NCBI GenBank assembly: GCA_016930015.1
Contig: JAFGHR010000010.1
Coordinates: 1-64,000, forward strand
From: Anaerolineae bacterium
Lineage (GTDB): Bacteria > Chloroflexota > Anaerolineae > Aggregatilineales > Aggregatilineaceae
Direction: 5' to 3'
DNA length: 64,000 nucleotides
The notes beneath the pieces are model-generated. The model did not search any database and had not been told where the DNA came from. It saw only the letters and a list, made by a program, of their open reading frames with translations. Made by a program: the position numbers and the translations under genes. Numbering within the stretch: the stretch's first letter is position 1; each line of letters starts with the position of its first letter. This document shows positions 8,938 through 16,279 of the stretch, piece after piece.

Positions 8938-9294
8938 ATGCGCATCATTTACGTTGAAGACGACCTGTCAAACATAGCCCTGGTTGAACGTGTGATACGT
9001 CAGGCTAATGACACACTCATCACTTATTACACTGCTGAACAGGCTCTCAACAGCATTCAGCCCGGTGATGCGGACCTGATCCTGACCGATATCGATTTTG
9101 GAAACGGCATGACCGGGTTGGAACTCACCGAAGGGCTGCGCGCACGCGGAATAGACGTGCCGATTGTCGCCATCACCGCTTATGATCTACAGGAGTATGC
9201 ACGCTGGGCTAGTGATGCGGGCAGCGACCAGTATATTATCAAGCCGGTGAGCATCCCCGATTTGCTCGATCTGTTTGAAAGCTACCGGCCCTAG
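8938..9294 (+). CDS. Single-domain response regulator (CheY-like receiver)
   Basis: 118 residues comprising one receiver domain and nothing else. The acidic pocket (YVEDD near residue 7), the phospho-acceptor Asp in LILTDIDF (D51), the conserved Thr in VAITAYD and the Lys in IIKPVS are all present, so it should be phosphorylated. With no output domain it probably acts by protein contact, either as a phosphorelay intermediate or on a partner not visible here. The ATG at 8938 has a CAGGAG site. No histidine kinase is adjacent; the only kinase in the window is the giant sensor at 48919, and a link between them would be speculative. Confidence 0.9.
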   Translation: MRIIYVEDDLSNIALVERVIRQANDTLITYYTAEQALNSIQPGDADLILTDIDFGNGMTGLELTEGLRARGIDVPIVAITAYDLQEYARWASDAGSDQYIIKPVSIPDLLDLFESYRP

Positions 9295-9334
9295 CCGGAT
9301 GTTATGCCTCGCTCAACCGTCTAAGGCTGCACCA

Positions 9335-9397
9335 CTAAATTACCCCGTCCCTGGCAAGGGCAGACAAACGGGCGGTTTATTTTCTTGGTTCAGCCTA
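9335..9397 (-). repeat. Short hairpin repeat, copy 1 (beside tRNA-Gln)
   Basis: Read on the minus strand it runs AAGAAAATAAACCGCCCG, then TTTGTCTGCCCTTGCCAGGG, then ACGGGGTAATTTAG. It closely matches the plus-strand segment at 9856-9920, and its start matches a segment at 17686. Both arms can fold into hairpins. It lies just beyond the 3' end of tRNA-Gln and could act as its terminator. Confidence 0.6.
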
Positions 9398-9401
9398 ACA
9401 T

Positions 9402-9476
9402 TGGCTCGGGGGCAGGGATTCGAACCCCAACCACCTGGTCCAAGGCCAGGCGTTCTGCCGGTTAAACTACCCCCGA
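9402..9476 (-). tRNA. tRNA-Gln (anticodon TTG)
   Basis: Minus strand. Acceptor stem TCGGGGG/CCCCCGA (7 bp), D arm GTTT/GAAC, anticodon stem CCTGG/CCAGG, a 4-base variable loop and a T arm around TTCGAAT; discriminator G and an encoded CCA. The 7-base anticodon loop is CCTTGGA, giving TTG (Gln) at 34-36. The U1-A72 pair agrees with glutamine tRNAs. Position 33, almost always U, is C here. An alternative fold giving a TGG (Pro) anticodon loses the anticodon stem pairs. Confidence 0.9.
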
Positions 9477-9855
9477 ATTTAGTGATGATACCGCGCTCAA
9501 AACACAGGTTTTGAGCTTTCTTTTTTGGAGTGCTGCTGCTAAAACGAAATCAACAGCGCCCAATTGGTGAGCGTCACCAATAACCTGGACTTGATGATGG
9601 TAGTCTTCTTGATCTTAACGTGCGGCAACCGGAGCCTGGGCCGCCGGTCTGCGTAATGTACGATGAGCAGCGGCAAAAAGCCGAGCACCGCTACTAACAC
9701 AAACTCTAGATGGTCACGCTGCAACTCCCCATGGTTGGTTTTCTCCTTTTCGAGCGTATGCCGGGCGCCGGATTTTGTATCCGCGAATTGACTATCCGCC
9801 GGATTTACGATCCGCGCCCACCGGATCAACTGTGTCTTACGACGATGGTCGATTG

Positions 9856-9920
9856 AACCACGAAAATAATCTCCCGTTTGTTCGCCCTGGCCGGGGACGG
9901 GGGTAATTATTTTTCTGGCG
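9856..9920 (+). repeat. Short hairpin repeat, copy 2
   Basis: CGAAAATAATCTCCCGTTTG, GCCCTGGCCGGGGACGGGGG and TAATTATTTTTCTGG in order. It is homologous to the minus strand of 9335-9397, so the two copies flank the tRNA-Gln gene as inverted repeats. Its own ends are also mutually inverted (AAAATAATCTCCCG against ACGGGGGTAATTATTTT), giving a stable hairpin with U-rich ends. Confidence 0.6.
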
Positions 9921-9932
9921 CAGACTAACAAG

Positions 9933-9991
9933 GTCTGTGTGGGAGGGAGCCAACACCCAACTTTTGCCGCACCTCGACCTCCCACACAGAC
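9933..9991. repeat. Perfect 14-bp inverted repeat
   Basis: GTCTGTGTGGGAGG (9933-9946) and its exact reverse complement CCTCCCACACAGAC (9978-9991) are separated by 31 bases. No U-run follows on either strand, so it is not a plain terminator. It could be a structured RNA or a protein-binding site. Confidence 0.7.
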
Positions 9992-10270
9992 GACTTGATC
10001 ACCAAAACCACCTGTTAATGTGCGTGCCCATGTGTGTTCCTGGCGGGCGACACTCCCGTTACACCTCGTAAACCCTGTCGCAACGCCTGATATTCCGGTA
10101 CGGTTGGGCACAAATCTTTTTTCCGTTTAGCTCTGTTCGATGCGATTCGGTCGAGTGGCACCCGCCACCCCGACCGATATCACACAGTCCGGATGGCGAA
10201 TGCGGGATGAACTAACGACTGGCGAGCCGGTTTGGCACGGTTTCCGTCTGATATGGAACCCGCCATGATG

Positions 10271-10555
10271 TCACCTCGCTTTCTGGCTTAGCAGTTCCGC
10301 GTCCGTCAGGTTTGTTTTTGGGTAGTTGACCCTGATCTCATTGACGGTCTCTTGGGCGGTGTAGATGATGTCTTCCAACCAACCGATCATATCCGCGGGG
10401 GCCAGGGTTGAGACGGTGTTGAGAGGCTCGGTGCACACATCGTTGTGCAGTTGATCGAGCGCCGCAAACACGGTTTCGAACCACAGGGCGTCGTGTACCA
10501 CGTGCATGGTGTGACCATCTCGGTTTATCGGGAAAAGCTGGAACTGGTTCATCAT
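10271..10555 (-). CDS. Small hypothetical protein
   Basis: 94 residues, not recognised. The start MMNQFQLFPINRDGHTM is set by a CAGGAG site about 8 bases before the ATG at 10555; the longer open frame upstream of it crosses a hairpin and looks non-coding. The product is soluble, mildly acidic, and rich in amphipathic helix in its second half (MIGWLEDIIYTAQETVNEI). It is separated from the upstream small genes by a strong hairpin (10655-10691), so it probably has its own promoter. Confidence 0.6.
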   Translation of the reverse strand: MMNQFQLFPINRDGHTMHVVHDALWFETVFAALDQLHNDVCTEPLNTVSTLAPADMIGWLEDIIYTAQETVNEIRVNYPKTNLTDAELLSQKAR

Positions 10556-10654
10556 CGTCCTTGCTCCTGTTGACGAAAGAGACCGCTCTGTTCGGGACGA
10601 CAAGTCGGTTGGTCCGCGCGGTGTTGGGACGTGTTCCCCGAACATAAAACACAA

Positions 10655-10691
10655 CCGGGGCGCGAACCATTGAGCAGGTCTCGCGCCCCGG
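10655..10691 (-). terminator. Hairpin terminator after the HTH/small-gene pair
   Basis: CCGGGGCGCGA and TCGCGCCCCGG form a perfect 11-bp stem with a 15-base loop. On the minus strand it is followed by TTGTGTTTTAT. It lies just downstream of the 10726-10959 gene in transcription order. Confidence 0.65.
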
Positions 10692-10725
10692 ATAAGGGTC
10701 TGGTGTGATACAACAGGTGGGATCG

Positions 10726-10959
10726 CTACGGCGGGCCCACCGCCCATCCGGTGACATGAGACCTTACAAAAACAACATAGCCCATAACCGCCAGGTTGGC
10801 GGGGGCACACACCAAACCGTCGGCACACAAACCGGCGCCGCTCAGGCGGGCGTGTTGTTTAACTGTTAACGGTATCAACCAGCGGCGTTCGTCAGATTGA
10901 AAATCTTCGACGCTGTCGCTATCAAGTTCGCTGGACAAACACGGCGAACCGGTTTTCAT
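10726..10959 (-). CDS. Small hypothetical protein, coupled to the HTH gene
   Basis: 77 residues of unknown function. The main support is context: its ATG overlaps the stop codon of the preceding HTH gene (TAATG), a usual sign of translational coupling, and a strong terminator follows. The N-terminal half is acidic (SSELDSDSVEDFQSDERRW); the C-terminal half is more hydrophobic with three cysteines. No domain recognised. Codon evidence is weak, so this could still be a chance frame. Confidence 0.45.
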   Translation of the reverse strand: MKTGSPCLSSELDSDSVEDFQSDERRWLIPLTVKQHARLSGAGLCADGLVCAPANLAVMGYVVFVRSHVTGWAVGPP

Positions 10960-11180
10960 TACGCGTACCTTTCATTCACTGCCGTCTGTTCGAGCATCTG
11001 TAGGATGCTGGACCCCTGGATGAAGACACGCCGGACTCCGGCGGGTCGGCTGACACGCAGATAGCCCGCATCGATCAGCTTTTTGAGTGTGCTCAAGCTT
11101 ACGCCAAGCACCTCGGCGGCTTCTCGCCGCGAATAGACTGCATTAACACTGATCGCTAACTTTCCACCGTCAGACATCAT
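10959..11180 (-). CDS. HTH DNA-binding protein, excisionase/MerR-like
   Basis: 73 residues forming a winged helix-turn-helix of the excisionase (HTH_17) type: YSRREAAEVLGVSLSTLKKL, then IDAGYLRVSRPAGVRRVF covering the wing. Such proteins act as small transcription regulators or as recombination directionality factors for integrases. No integrase or recombinase gene is nearby, so a regulatory role in this small operon is more likely. The start ATG (11180) is followed in frame by a second Met; a GGAGAAACA stretch lies just upstream. Confidence 0.8.
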   Translation of the reverse strand: MMSDGGKLAISVNAVYSRREAAEVLGVSLSTLKKLIDAGYLRVSRPAGVRRVFIQGSSILQMLEQTAVNERYA

Positions 11181-11322
11181 TGTTTCTCCTAACAGTGTGT
11201 CTCAGTGTAACACGGTGGTGCGAATGTGTCAAACATTTGTGAGCTACAAGCCATTTTATGGATGTTTTGAAGCATGTTTAAGGTTCAGAAAGGGTCAAAA
11301 GTGCTGTTTGATGGACTGGCGT

Positions 11323-12213
11323 TTACGCCAGGTGCGCGTCGATCCAGGCCACAATATCCGCGATGACCGCGTGTTGTTCCGGTTCGTTATGAATCTCGTG
11401 GTACAGCCCATCATAAAATTTCACAGTGTGATCCGGCGAGCCGCACTGCTCTTGAACGCGTTTCGCGCCTTCGGGCAGAGTTAGCGGATCGTCACCGCCG
11501 TGCAAGGTCAGGTAGGGCAGGCACAGCGTGGGCAGCAGGCCGGAGCATATCTCGGCGGCGCATGCCATCTCGGCCAGCGTCCTGACCGGGATCGGACCGT
11601 GATACACCAGCGGATCGGTTTTGTAGGCGTCCACGACGGCGGGATCGCGGCTGATGCCATCGGCCAGCGAAATCGGGATCAGGCGTGCGCCCCGCAGCAG
11701 ACGCCCCAACACGTTTAACAGCGGCACGGCCAGCGGGTGTATACCGGACAGGCGCAGCGCCGTGCCGGTCGTGATCAGCCCGGCCAGTTGGTCTTGATGC
11801 TGGTCCGCGTACTGCTGCTGGTGCGCATCTTGCTGCGCGTGCGCATCTTGCTGCGCGTGCGCGTACAGCAGCGCGATCAGCGATCCCATGCTGTGACCGT
11901 AGATAAACACCGGGAGATCACCATACACGGCCCGCACCATGTCAACGTAGGCGCCCAGGTCATGCACGTATGTGTCAAAGCGGCGCACGATCACGCGCGG
12001 CCCCTCTGAGCGCCCGTGTCCCCGGTGATCAAAGGCACAGACCGCGTATCCGTGCTCGACCAGGGCGCGGGCCACGTGTTCGTAACGCGTGCTGTGTTCG
12101 GCGTATCCGTGCGCCACGATCACGACGGCGCGCGGTGTGCCGTCCGGCTGCCATGCCTGGGTAAAGAGGGATGTCTGCCCGACTCCTATTATCGATCCGG
12201 TTGTGTGCTGCAT
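11323..12213 (-). CDS. Alpha/beta hydrolase, monoacylglycerol lipase-like
   Basis: 296 residues of the serine-hydrolase lysophospholipase/monoglyceride lipase group. The oxyanion region VAHGYAEHSTRYEH, the cap-preceding DHRGHGRSEG motif, the nucleophile elbow GHSMGS (about residue 106), the acid in HGGDDPLT and the histidine in YHEIHNE complete the triad. It has no signal peptide, so it is cytosolic. Right after the nucleophile helix is an insert of Ala/His/Gln/Asp repeats (AHAQQDAHAQQDAHQQQ), encoded by an imperfect 18-bp tandem repeat at 11812-11868. Substrate unknown; monoacylglycerols or lysophospholipids are the family norm. Confidence 0.88.
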   Translation of the reverse strand: MQHTTGSIIGVGQTSLFTQAWQPDGTPRAVVIVAHGYAEHSTRYEHVARALVEHGYAVCAFDHRGHGRSEGPRVIVRRFDTYVHDLGAYVDMVRAVYGDLPVFIYGHSMGSLIALLYAHAQQDAHAQQDAHQQQYADQHQDQLAGLITTGTALRLSGIHPLAVPLLNVLGRLLRGARLIPISLADGISRDPAVVDAYKTDPLVYHGPIPVRTLAEMACAAEICSGLLPTLCLPYLTLHGGDDPLTLPEGAKRVQEQCGSPDHTVKFYDGLYHEIHNEPEQHAVIADIVAWIDAHLA

Positions 12214-12346
12214 GCGTCACCTCGCCTGTGTGCTGTCGGTTCGCGTCCATTATGCCGCAGATCGCTTGGCGCGGGGTAGCGTGTTATCATGTGAAAGGTA
12301 CCTGTGAACGACACCGTTCGTACACGTAACACAACCGGAGCAAGCA

Positions 12347-15300
12347 ATGAAGCAGTCACATATGCCCCGCTTAACGCTGATCGCGGCGATGGCAGCGGCG
12401 CTGCTGGTTTTCTGGAGTCCGGCGGTGGCGCCGGAGCTAGCGGCGGCACAAGACCCGGACGGGCACAGCCCGGACGCGATCGAAGCGCTGGCGCTGCGCG
12501 TTCATTTCCAGGATCAGCGCATCGACAACTATACGTTCTGGATCGGGGGCAACATGGGCGATCCGCGTGCCGCGCCGTCACGTGCGCCGGTCGGCGAGGT
12601 GCTCGACGGTTGGGAACTGCGCGGCCTGGGTGATAATGCCAGCCGGACCGCTGACGACCTGCGGCGGCCCACGCTGTTGAATTTCTGGGCGTCGTGGTGC
12701 CCGCCGTGTATTACCGAGTTTCCGCACCTGATGGACCTGGCGCTGAATCCCGACGCGCACGCGTTCGACGTGTTGTTTGTGAACATGTCCGACGACGAAG
12801 ACAACGCGCTAGCGTTTGTATCGCGGCTGTCCCCTGATCTTGACGTGGTGATCGATGACCTGAACCGGTTATCCAACCGTGTGAACGTGGAAGCGATCCC
12901 GACCAGTGTGTTACTCGACGCGGACGGCACGGTGTTGATCGTGCACGCGGGCCTGATGACGGCGACGGTATCCGCCTTTTTTGACGCGGTAGCCGCTCAG
13001 CCGGGCGTGGGCACATTCGACGCCGCAGTCTATGCTGATGTATCGCCCACCGCCGAACTGCTGCCGGTCGAAGCGGCCAGCGCAAGCCCCATCGAGCCGG
13101 GGACGCGGGTGCTGGGCACGCTCACACGAACCGATTTTCAGCACGTCTACCGGTTCGAAGGCCGGGCCGGTGACCAGGTGGCGATCACACTGGCAGCGGA
13201 TTCGTCCGAGCTTGATCCCTACGTGGTGCTGATGACGGCGGACGGCGAGCGCATCGCGGAAAACGACGATTTTGAGCTGGGACCGGACGCGCATGTCGAA
13301 GCCGCGCTGCCCGCCGATGGGACATACCTGATCGTGGCCACGCGGTTTTTGGAAGCGGACGGGTTTTCGACCGGCGACTACAGCCTTTCGCTGTCCAAAG
13401 GCGGCGGGCTGGCGGAGGGTGTACTCACGGTTGGCGCGGCGGTGATGGGGCGCGTCAGCGGTAACAATCCGCGCGAGTTGTATTCGCTGGCGGGGCAGGC
13501 GGGCGACGTGATCACGCTGCGTGTGACTCACGAGCCGGGCGACGTGGCGCTGCGCATCGAGATCAAAGACCCGCACCTGGACCGGCTGGCCGTCAGCGAG
13601 GAATCGGTAAACGGCGAAGCGGTCATCGAAGCGCTCGAACTGCCCGACGATGGTAATTATATGCTGGTCGTGATGCGTCCCCGCTCGCGCGATCAGGTGA
13701 ACCTGGATTACACGCTCACAATCGAAGCTGCCGAGCCAGTCGCCGCCGAAAATGGTGAGTTAGAAACAGCCATGATCGCGCCAACGGCTGTTTTGCAGCC
13801 GACGACTGTCCCGCAAGCGACCGCTTCTCCGCAAGCGACCGCTTCCCCGGAGCCGACGATTACCCCGGACGGCGTGCTGGTGCCCGGCGCGGCGGTGTCC
13901 GGCACCCTGGACGATGCCAATTATGACGATCGCTGGACGTTCGAGGGCGCTATGGGTGATGTGATCAGCCTGGCGATGACGCGAACGGTCGAAGGCCCCG
14001 GCGAGTTGGACGGCTTTTTGCGGCTCCTGGGGCCGGACGGCAGCACATTGGTTGAGGTTGATGACGTTGACGACAGCGTGATGCCTTCGCTTACCGGGTA
14101 TGAACTGCCTGCCGACGGCGTGTATACGGTGGTGGCTACACGCCTTGATTTTGCGGATGGGCTGTCGTCAGGCACGTACAGCCTGCTGCTGACGCGTGAT
14201 ACGGGTGACGCGGATCAGGCTGCTGCTGTGGAGATTCGCTGGCTGAGCGACGACACGCCCCGGCCTGTGATGCGGCGGATCGCCTACAACGAACGGCTGA
14301 TCGGCGTGATCTCAGACATCAATGTGGATGATTGGTACGTGTTCCAGGGGCGGGGCGGTGACATGATCACGATCCGCATGGCGGCGGATAACAGCGACCT
14401 GGACGCTTTTTTGCTGCTGACCGATGCTGAAGGGCGTGAATTGGCGCGCAGTGATGATACCGACGGAATCGGGGCCGCCGGAATTCTCGATTATGTGCTG
14501 CCGGATGATGCATCCTACCTGATCCGTGCGACACGCTACGGGTTTCAGAACGGCCCGTCCAGCGGTGATTATACGCTGGTGATCGAAACGGATGCCGCGC
14601 CCGTCCAACCGGCGGACCTGGATCAGCCGGTGGTGCCGCTGGTGGTTGGCGAACCTGCCGCCGGTCAACTGGACCCGGCCCATCCCGGTGATGTGTACAC
14701 GTTTTCCGGGCGTGCCGGTGACGTGATCACGGTCAGCGCCCGGCAGCGCAGCGGAGACCTGGACCCGGCGCTGTCGCTGCGTGGTCCGGATGGCATAAAG
14801 ATCGCCTTTAACCGGGATTGGGCTGCAACCGCCGAAGCGCGTCTTTCACGGGTTATGCTGCCCGCGGATGGCGAGTACACGCTGGACGTGATGCTCGACG
14901 ATCACAGCACGTCCGGCAGGTACGCAGTCCTGCTGATGGCGGAAGCCGCGCCCGATGTGCCGCCCGGTGTGACGGCCAGCGTATCACCGGCTGGTGACCT
15001 GGCCGTTGAAGTGTTCCTGCTGTGGGATTCGCCCGCCGACCTCGATCTGAGCGTGCGCGCGCCGGACGGTCCGCCCGTGAACTGGCAGAATCCGTCGAGC
15101 GCCACGAACGGCCAGCTTGTTTCCAGCGCCAACGATAACTGTACCACCAGTCTGAACGTGGTCGAGCGGGTCATCTGGTCGAAGGAAATCGCCGCGCCGG
15201 GCCTGTACACAATCGACGTACACTACGCCTTTGACTGTGCGGGAACAGGCGGCCCGGTCCCGTTTACGCTGGTCGTGGCGGCGGACGGTGTGATCGTCGA

Positions 15301-15385
15301 TGTGTTCGAGGCCCAACTCGCCCGCACCGGGGATCGTTATGTGACCGTGCTCGACTACCGGCCCGGAAGGTATAATGCGCCCTGA
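12347..15385 (+). CDS. Exported thioredoxin-like protein with PPC repeats and a YfaP-like C-terminus
   Basis: 1012 residues. A signal peptide (residues 1-35, ending LAAAQD) is followed by a TlpA/thioredoxin-like domain with the redox motif WASWCPPC (C118, C121) and a cis-Pro in AIPTSV. After this come about five beta-sandwich domains of the bacterial pre-peptidase C-terminal (PPC) type, each ending in the pattern LPADGTYLIVATR or a variant (about 245-345, 352-460, 508-620, 640-760, 772-870). A Pro/Thr/Gln linker (PQATASPQATASPEPT) lies between the second and third. The C-terminal 110 residues (VFLLWDSPADLDLSVRAPDG onward) resemble the YfaP/DUF2135 fold. It is probably a secreted surface redox protein. 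A GGAG site precedes the ATG. Confidence 0.85.
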   Translation: MKQSHMPRLTLIAAMAAALLVFWSPAVAPELAAAQDPDGHSPDAIEALALRVHFQDQRIDNYTFWIGGNMGDPRAAPSRAPVGEVLDGWELRGLGDNASRTADDLRRPTLLNFWASWCPPCITEFPHLMDLALNPDAHAFDVLFVNMSDDEDNALAFVSRLSPDLDVVIDDLNRLSNRVNVEAIPTSVLLDADGTVLIVHAGLMTATVSAFFDAVAAQPGVGTFDAAVYADVSPTAELLPVEAASASPIEPGTRVLGTLTRTDFQHVYRFEGRAGDQVAITLAADSSELDPYVVLMTADGERIAENDDFELGPDAHVEAALPADGTYLIVATRFLEADGFSTGDYSLSLSKGGGLAEGVLTVGAAVMGRVSGNNPRELYSLAGQAGDVITLRVTHEPGDVALRIEIKDPHLDRLAVSEESVNGEAVIEALELPDDGNYMLVVMRPRSRDQVNLDYTLTIEAAEPVAAENGELETAMIAPTAVLQPTTVPQATASPQATASPEPTITPDGVLVPGAAVSGTLDDANYDDRWTFEGAMGDVISLAMTRTVEGPGELDGFLRLLGPDGSTLVEVDDVDDSVMPSLTGYELPADGVYTVVATRLDFADGLSSGTYSLLLTRDTGDADQAAAVEIRWLSDDTPRPVMRRIAYNERLIGVISDINVDDWYVFQGRGGDMITIRMAADNSDLDAFLLLTDAEGRELARSDDTDGIGAAGILDYVLPDDASYLIRATRYGFQNGPSSGDYTLVIETDAAPVQPADLDQPVVPLVVGEPAAGQLDPAHPGDVYTFSGRAGDVITVSARQRSGDLDPALSLRGPDGIKIAFNRDWAATAEARLSRVMLPADGEYTLDVMLDDHSTSGRYAVLLMAEAAPDVPPGVTASVSPAGDLAVEVFLLWDSPADLDLSVRAPDGPPVNWQNPSSATNGQLVSSANDNCTTSLNVVERVIWSKEIAAPGLYTIDVHYAFDCAGTGGPVPFTLVVAADGVIVDVFEAQLARTGDRYVTVLDYRPGRYNAP

Positions 15386-15646
15386 AAACAGCCTTGTCGA
15401 AAAGGTAAAGCGATTTTTAAAAGAGGAGGGTCCAGTTTTAATCCAGTGTTTTTAAAATGGCGTTAGGGCCCGTGCAGCGGCTGGCATTTGCTGCGCTGCC
15501 GGTCCTGAAACAGCAGGCGGAAATAAGCTTGCTGCCGGGTGACCTGACCGGAAACATACGTTATAATATTAAGTGTGAGTTCACCTATACATTAGGTGGG
15601 TTCGTCCAGGCGTTAGGTGTTTGTCCAGACAAATCTGAGATGCATT
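15386..15646 (+). promoter_or_regulatory. Upstream region of the HNH gene with promoter and direct repeats
   Basis: The gap of about 260 bases carries GTGACC (15539-15544), a 17-base spacer and a perfect TATAAT (15562-15567). Between the predicted start and the gene are two similar blocks, TTAGGTGGGTTCGTCCAG and TTAGGTGTTTGTCCAG (about 15592-15630), which could be a tandem operator. Nothing else is seen. Confidence 0.5.
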
Positions 15647-16183
15647 ATGATCGAGGGGCATGTTCTACTTCTCAATGGGGGCACCTGGGAACCGCTAACG
15701 GTGGTCAGTGTCCCGCGTGCTATCAACCTTTTGTTGGCCGGAAAAGCCGTAGTGGTTGAGCAAACCGACCGGTTTTTGCGCACCGTTCGTGACAGGTTCC
15801 CGGTTCCGTCCGTGATCGCGCTGCGCCGGTACATCAATGTGCCGCGCCGACATGCGCACTGGAGCCGCCAGGGCGTGCTGGCCCGTGATGATTACACCTG
15901 CATTTACTGCGGGTCCAAAGTGGGTGATGTTGTGCGGGGCAAGGTCCTCACACGCCGTGACCTGACGGTCGATCACATCCTGCCGGTGTCGCGCCGGGGG
16001 AAAAATACGTGGTCAAATACGGCGTGCGCCTGCTTTGCCTGCAATCATCGCAAGGGCAACCGCCTGCCCGGTGAAGCCGGGATGCGGCTGCGCTGGGAAC
16101 CCAAAACGCCGCGCACCAGTTACCTGGTGATCGAGATGGGCAGCGGCCCGGATACGTGGAAGCGTTACATCGAAATCGGGTGA
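15647..16183 (+). CDS. HNH endonuclease family protein
   Basis: 178 residues. The N-terminal module (VLLLNGGTWEPLTVVSVPRA) is the one usually found in stand-alone bacterial HNH proteins. The nuclease core has the first cysteine pair CIYC, the catalytic histidine in LTVDHILPVSRRG, the Asn in NTACACFACN and the second cysteine pair, so a structural zinc and the beta-beta-alpha metal site are both intact. The ATG at 15647 starts the family-like N-terminus; the longer frame from 15617 adds residues that do not fit. The cellular role of this widespread family is not established. No methylase or phage gene is adjacent. Confidence 0.9.
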   Translation: MIEGHVLLLNGGTWEPLTVVSVPRAINLLLAGKAVVVEQTDRFLRTVRDRFPVPSVIALRRYINVPRRHAHWSRQGVLARDDYTCIYCGSKVGDVVRGKVLTRRDLTVDHILPVSRRGKNTWSNTACACFACNHRKGNRLPGEAGMRLRWEPKTPRTSYLVIEMGSGPDTWKRYIEIG

Positions 16184-16279
16184 GTGAGCCGGTCGGGCCA
16201 GCCTTGTTTTTGGCCCGGCAGCGCACGCACGGCGCGTACATCGCTTCATAACCATACACAACTGGCCCGCGTGATACAC

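Larger units (their letters stand above)
9477..10270. other. Gene-poor region downstream of tRNA-Gln with inverted repeats
   Basis: About 800 bases without a convincing gene. A minus-strand open frame (10111-9539) spans most of it, but its first two thirds look non-coding and cover the repeats. Its last 60 codons encode a hydrophobic segment (LEFVLVAVLGFLPLLIVHY) and could be the tail of a small membrane protein, but no start with a ribosome site is evident. The region also holds the hairpin repeat at 9856-9920 and the perfect inverted repeat at 9933-9991. Confidence 0.5.

Noticed and set aside
9402-9476. Reading the tRNA as tRNA-Pro (TGG)
   Set aside because: Shifting the loop by one base to obtain TGG breaks the CCTGG/CCAGG anticodon stem.
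9539-10111. 190-codon minus-strand open frame beside tRNA-Gln
   Set aside because: It spans the hairpin repeat and the 14-bp inverted repeat, has irregular composition in its first two thirds, and has no ribosome site. Only its last part may be coding.
9402-11180. Integrated element attached at the tRNA-Gln 3' end
   Set aside because: The tRNA 3' end faces left, away from the small-gene islet, and no second copy of its 3' end nor an integrase gene was found.
11812-11868. Tandem repeat resembling a small CRISPR array
   Set aside because: The 18-bp units abut with no spacers and are in frame within the hydrolase gene.
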